Below, piece by piece: positions 62,110 through 64,000 of a DNA stretch of 64,000 bases. The notes under the pieces were generated by a model. It saw nothing but the letters and a program-made list of their open reading frames with translations, was not told where the DNA came from and searched no databases. The stretch covers positions 434,001 through 498,000 of the forward strand of contig NZ_BOSE01000001.1 of NCBI RefSeq assembly GCF_018403185.1. The letters are read 5' to 3'. A program made the translations under genes and the position numbers. Position 1 is the first letter of the stretch. Each line of letters starts with the position of its first letter. Source of the DNA: Paenibacillus montaniterrae. GTDB taxonomy: Bacteria; Bacillota; Bacilli; Paenibacillales; Paenibacillaceae.

Positions 62110-62172
62110 AGGAAGTTCAAACGCTCGACTGTGATGACGAGGCTGTGCTTCGAAGCTTAGTCGACGACGAAG
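62110..62172 (+). repeat. 186-bp repeat, locus 6 (63-bp fragment)
   Basis: The first third of a unit (AGGAAGTTCAAACGC, TGATGACGAGG, TAGTCGACGACGAAG) in plus orientation. It fills the gap between a terminator and the stop codon of the convergent pyruvate kinase gene. Confidence 0.7.
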
Positions 62173-63591
62173 CTACTCGACTTGATGAATTTTAATCAAA
62201 TTCGTAGCACCAGCTCGTCCGCTTGGAATCCCTGCGGAAATGACCACATAGTCCCCAGCTTCAACATGGTTAGTGCGCACGCTGTTGCGAATAGCTGAGC
62301 TGAACATTTCGTCAGTTGTGGTAACATATTCGCCTTTGACAGGAATAACGCTGCGTACAAGTGTCAGGCGACGCAATGTTTTCTCATTTGGCGTAATCGC
62401 AATGATCGGAGCTTTTGGACGATATTTCGATACCATGCGTGCTGTAAAGCCGCTTTCCGTAGGTGTTAAAATCGCTTTTGCGCCAATTTGCAGCGAGCTG
62501 TTTACAACCGCTTGCGAGATTACTTCAGTTACGGAGGTCGATTCAGTGTTCATCAGCTTTTTATAAATTTCGCTGTAATCCATTGTAGATTCAGTGCGCT
62601 CAGCAATCATCGCCATCATTTTAACCGATTCAAGCGGATATTTCCCTGCAGCAGATTCGCCTGAAAGCATAATCGCATCTGCGCCCTGCAATACCGCATT
62701 GGCAACGTCACTAACTTCAGCGCGCGTTGGACGCGGGTTAACCTGCATCGAATCAAGCATTTGCGTTGCTACAATAACCGGCTTGCCTGCTTTATTACAT
62801 TTCTCGATCATGACCTTTTGAATCATTGGCACATCCTCGGCAGGAATTTCTACCCCCAAATCGCCGCGGGCAACCATGATGCCATCGGAAGCCTCGATAA
62901 TCGCATCCAGATTATCGACACCTTCCTGGTTTTCAATTTTTGAAATGATTTGAATATGCGCTGCATCGTTGTCCTCCAAAATTTGGCGAACCTCTAGTAC
63001 ATCTTCAGCCTTGCGTACGAACGACATCGCGATCATATCAATGCCTTCCTGGATTCCGAACTGAATATGCATAATATCGCGCTCCGTTACACCAGGCAGG
63101 GTTGTGCTGATCCCTGGCAGGTTTACCCCTTTGCGCGGCTTTAATGTACCACCGTTCATTACCTCGCAGTGCATGTTCGAGCCTTCAACATCCTTCACAT
63201 GCAATTCAATAAGACCATCATCAATCAGAATTACATCCCCTGCTTTAATAACACTTGTCATATCAGCGTAGTTAACACTTACACGCTTGCCGTTGCCAGT
63301 AATCTGCTCGGTTGTAAGCGTGAACTCCTCGCCAGCCTTTAGCTCATAGCTTGCTTCTTCAAGTGTGCCGATTCGAATTTCAGGACCTTTAATGTCCATC
63401 ATCGTTGCAACGATTTTGCCAGCAGCATCTGCCGCCTCGCGAACTAGCTTGATGCGTGCGCTATGGTCTGCAAGCTCGCCATGCGCCATATTAAGACGGG
63501 CAACATTCATGCCTGCCAGCATCATTTCTTTCAGGATGGAAATAGAATTGCTTGATGGACCCATTGTACATACGATTTTTGTGTGGCTCAT
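62173..63591 (-). CDS. pyk: Pyruvate kinase
   Basis: A 472-residue glycolytic enzyme making pyruvate and ATP from phosphoenolpyruvate and ADP. Conserved: TKIVCTMGPSSNS, DIKGPEIRIG, ISKIENQEGV, MVARGDLGVEIP, ATQMLDSMQVNPRPTRAEVSD. It ends after the normal C-terminal effector domain and lacks the extra ~110-residue PEP-synthase-like domain present in B. subtilis and Geobacillus Pyk. GAAGGAG precedes the ATG. Its own promoter lies in the 144-bp divergent region. Confidence 0.96.
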   Translation of the reverse strand: MSHTKIVCTMGPSSNSISILKEMMLAGMNVARLNMAHGELADHSARIKLVREAADAAGKIVATMMDIKGPEIRIGTLEEASYELKAGEEFTLTTEQITGNGKRVSVNYADMTSVIKAGDVILIDDGLIELHVKDVEGSNMHCEVMNGGTLKPRKGVNLPGISTTLPGVTERDIMHIQFGIQEGIDMIAMSFVRKAEDVLEVRQILEDNDAAHIQIISKIENQEGVDNLDAIIEASDGIMVARGDLGVEIPAEDVPMIQKVMIEKCNKAGKPVIVATQMLDSMQVNPRPTRAEVSDVANAVLQGADAIMLSGESAAGKYPLESVKMMAMIAERTESTMDYSEIYKKLMNTESTSVTEVISQAVVNSSLQIGAKAILTPTESGFTARMVSKYRPKAPIIAITPNEKTLRRLTLVRSVIPVKGEYVTTTDEMFSSAIRNSVRTNHVEAGDYVVISAGIPSGRAGATNLIKIHQVE

Positions 63592-63735
63592 TTTTAATCT
63601 CCTTCTGACTTTTAACTATTGAACTTCTATTTTGTAAGTAAACGAAACATTGATGTCTCCATTGTAGACCTTTTCTCGCAGCACGTACATGAATTATAGT
63701 ATAATGGATGAAATATAGTGTACTGAGGTGGAGAA

Positions 63736-64000
63736 ATGCTTGAAAATTTGACACTGGACTACCACCAGGGAGCACGCTGGCAGCAGCAGGTTACACATGG
63801 CGAGCAGCAATTTCATTTTTACATTGTGACATACGGGAGCTGCAGCTTTCAGCATGAACATGGGACCGTGACCGCTGGCAAGGGCGATTTTGTATTAGCG
63901 CCGCAGAGCTGCAGCTATATAGAGCGCTCTGCTGAAGCTAATCTGCATCAGAAATACAGCTTACGCTTTACTGCCACATCTGCGCTGCTGGATATGCTGC
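63736..64000 (+). CDS. AraC-type regulator, 5' part only
   Basis: The frame is open from an ATG after GAGGTGGAG to the window edge (88 codons). The visible part is a cupin-like ligand-binding arm (FHFYIVTYGSCSFQHEHGTV, AGKGDFVLAPQSCSYIE) of the kind found at the N-terminus of AraC regulators. The DNA-binding domain would lie outside the window, so the class is inferred. Confidence 0.7.
   Translation, partial: MLENLTLDYHQGARWQQQVTHGEQQFHFYIVTYGSCSFQHEHGTVTAGKGDFVLAPQSCSYIERSAEANLHQKYSLRFTATSALLDML

Overview
The window looks like a chromosomal segment of a Paenibacillus-type Gram-positive soil bacterium. The reasons are strong AGGAGG-type ribosome binding sites on most genes, a FapR operator in front of fabH, a YthA/YthB-type bd oxidase with a CydS-like subunit, Lsa-type and YbiT/YkpA-type ABC-F proteins, several plant-polysaccharide glycoside hydrolases (GH3, GH43, GH5-CBM3) and two complete family-5 SBP (peptide/nickel) ABC importers. 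No tRNA, rRNA, CRISPR array or prophage was seen.

Layout. 0.2-11 kb: an Rrf2 regulator, a GH3 beta-glucosidase with a divergent AraC regulator, a DUF2268 protease-like gene behind a MerR-type promoter, an acyltransferase-DUF6320 pair, a two-domain sulfurtransferase, a methyltransferase and YnfA. 11.4-17 kb: a five-gene ABC importer with a divergent GntR/FCD regulator. 17.3-22 kb: an Lsa-type ABC-F gene behind a transcription attenuator, an orphan gene, fabH behind a FapR box and three tandem hairpin repeats, and small genes. 22-35.6 kb: an organosulfur-type block. A long minus-strand run (AhpD-like protein, M20 amidohydrolase, SBP, two permeases, two ATPases, flavin monooxygenase, DszC/SfnB-like oxidoreductase) faces a plus-strand LysR regulator, a second flavin monooxygenase and an FMN reductase. 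35.7-47 kb: GH43, PadR-DUF2812, a split pair of fluoride channels, cydABS, an MmyB-like regulator and quinone oxidoreductase, a membrane metallophosphoesterase and a tyrosine recombinase. 47-53.3 kb: hydrolases, a GH5 cellulase, a toxin-antitoxin pair with a broken toxin, and YebC. 53.7-59.7 kb: a four-gene membrane polysaccharide operon (UDP-sugar dehydrogenase, PilZ-glycosyltransferase fusion, deacetylase-like protein with lost catalytic residues, GH18-like protein). 59.9-64 kb: an ABC-F ATPase, a pentapeptide-like protein, pyruvate kinase and the start of an AraC gene.

Two things cut across the layout. (1) A dispersed repeat with a 186-bp unit occurs at six places, singly, as tandem arrays or as fragments. 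At four of them it starts at, or within a few bases of, the stop codon of the upstream gene (GH3, ABC ATPase, CrcB, YebC). Two of these loci also carry a 131-bp nested inverted-repeat element at the far side of the array. I cannot name this family. (2) Several genes carry clear cis-regulatory architecture: the ABC-F attenuator, the FapR box plus tandem 5'-UTR hairpins, the MerR-type 19-bp spacer promoter, and palindromic GntR and PadR operators.

The best candidates for something new are the stop-codon-associated 186-bp repeat family and the PilZ-fused hyaluronan/NodC-like synthase operon, whose extracellular deacetylase-like partner has lost its metal ligands.
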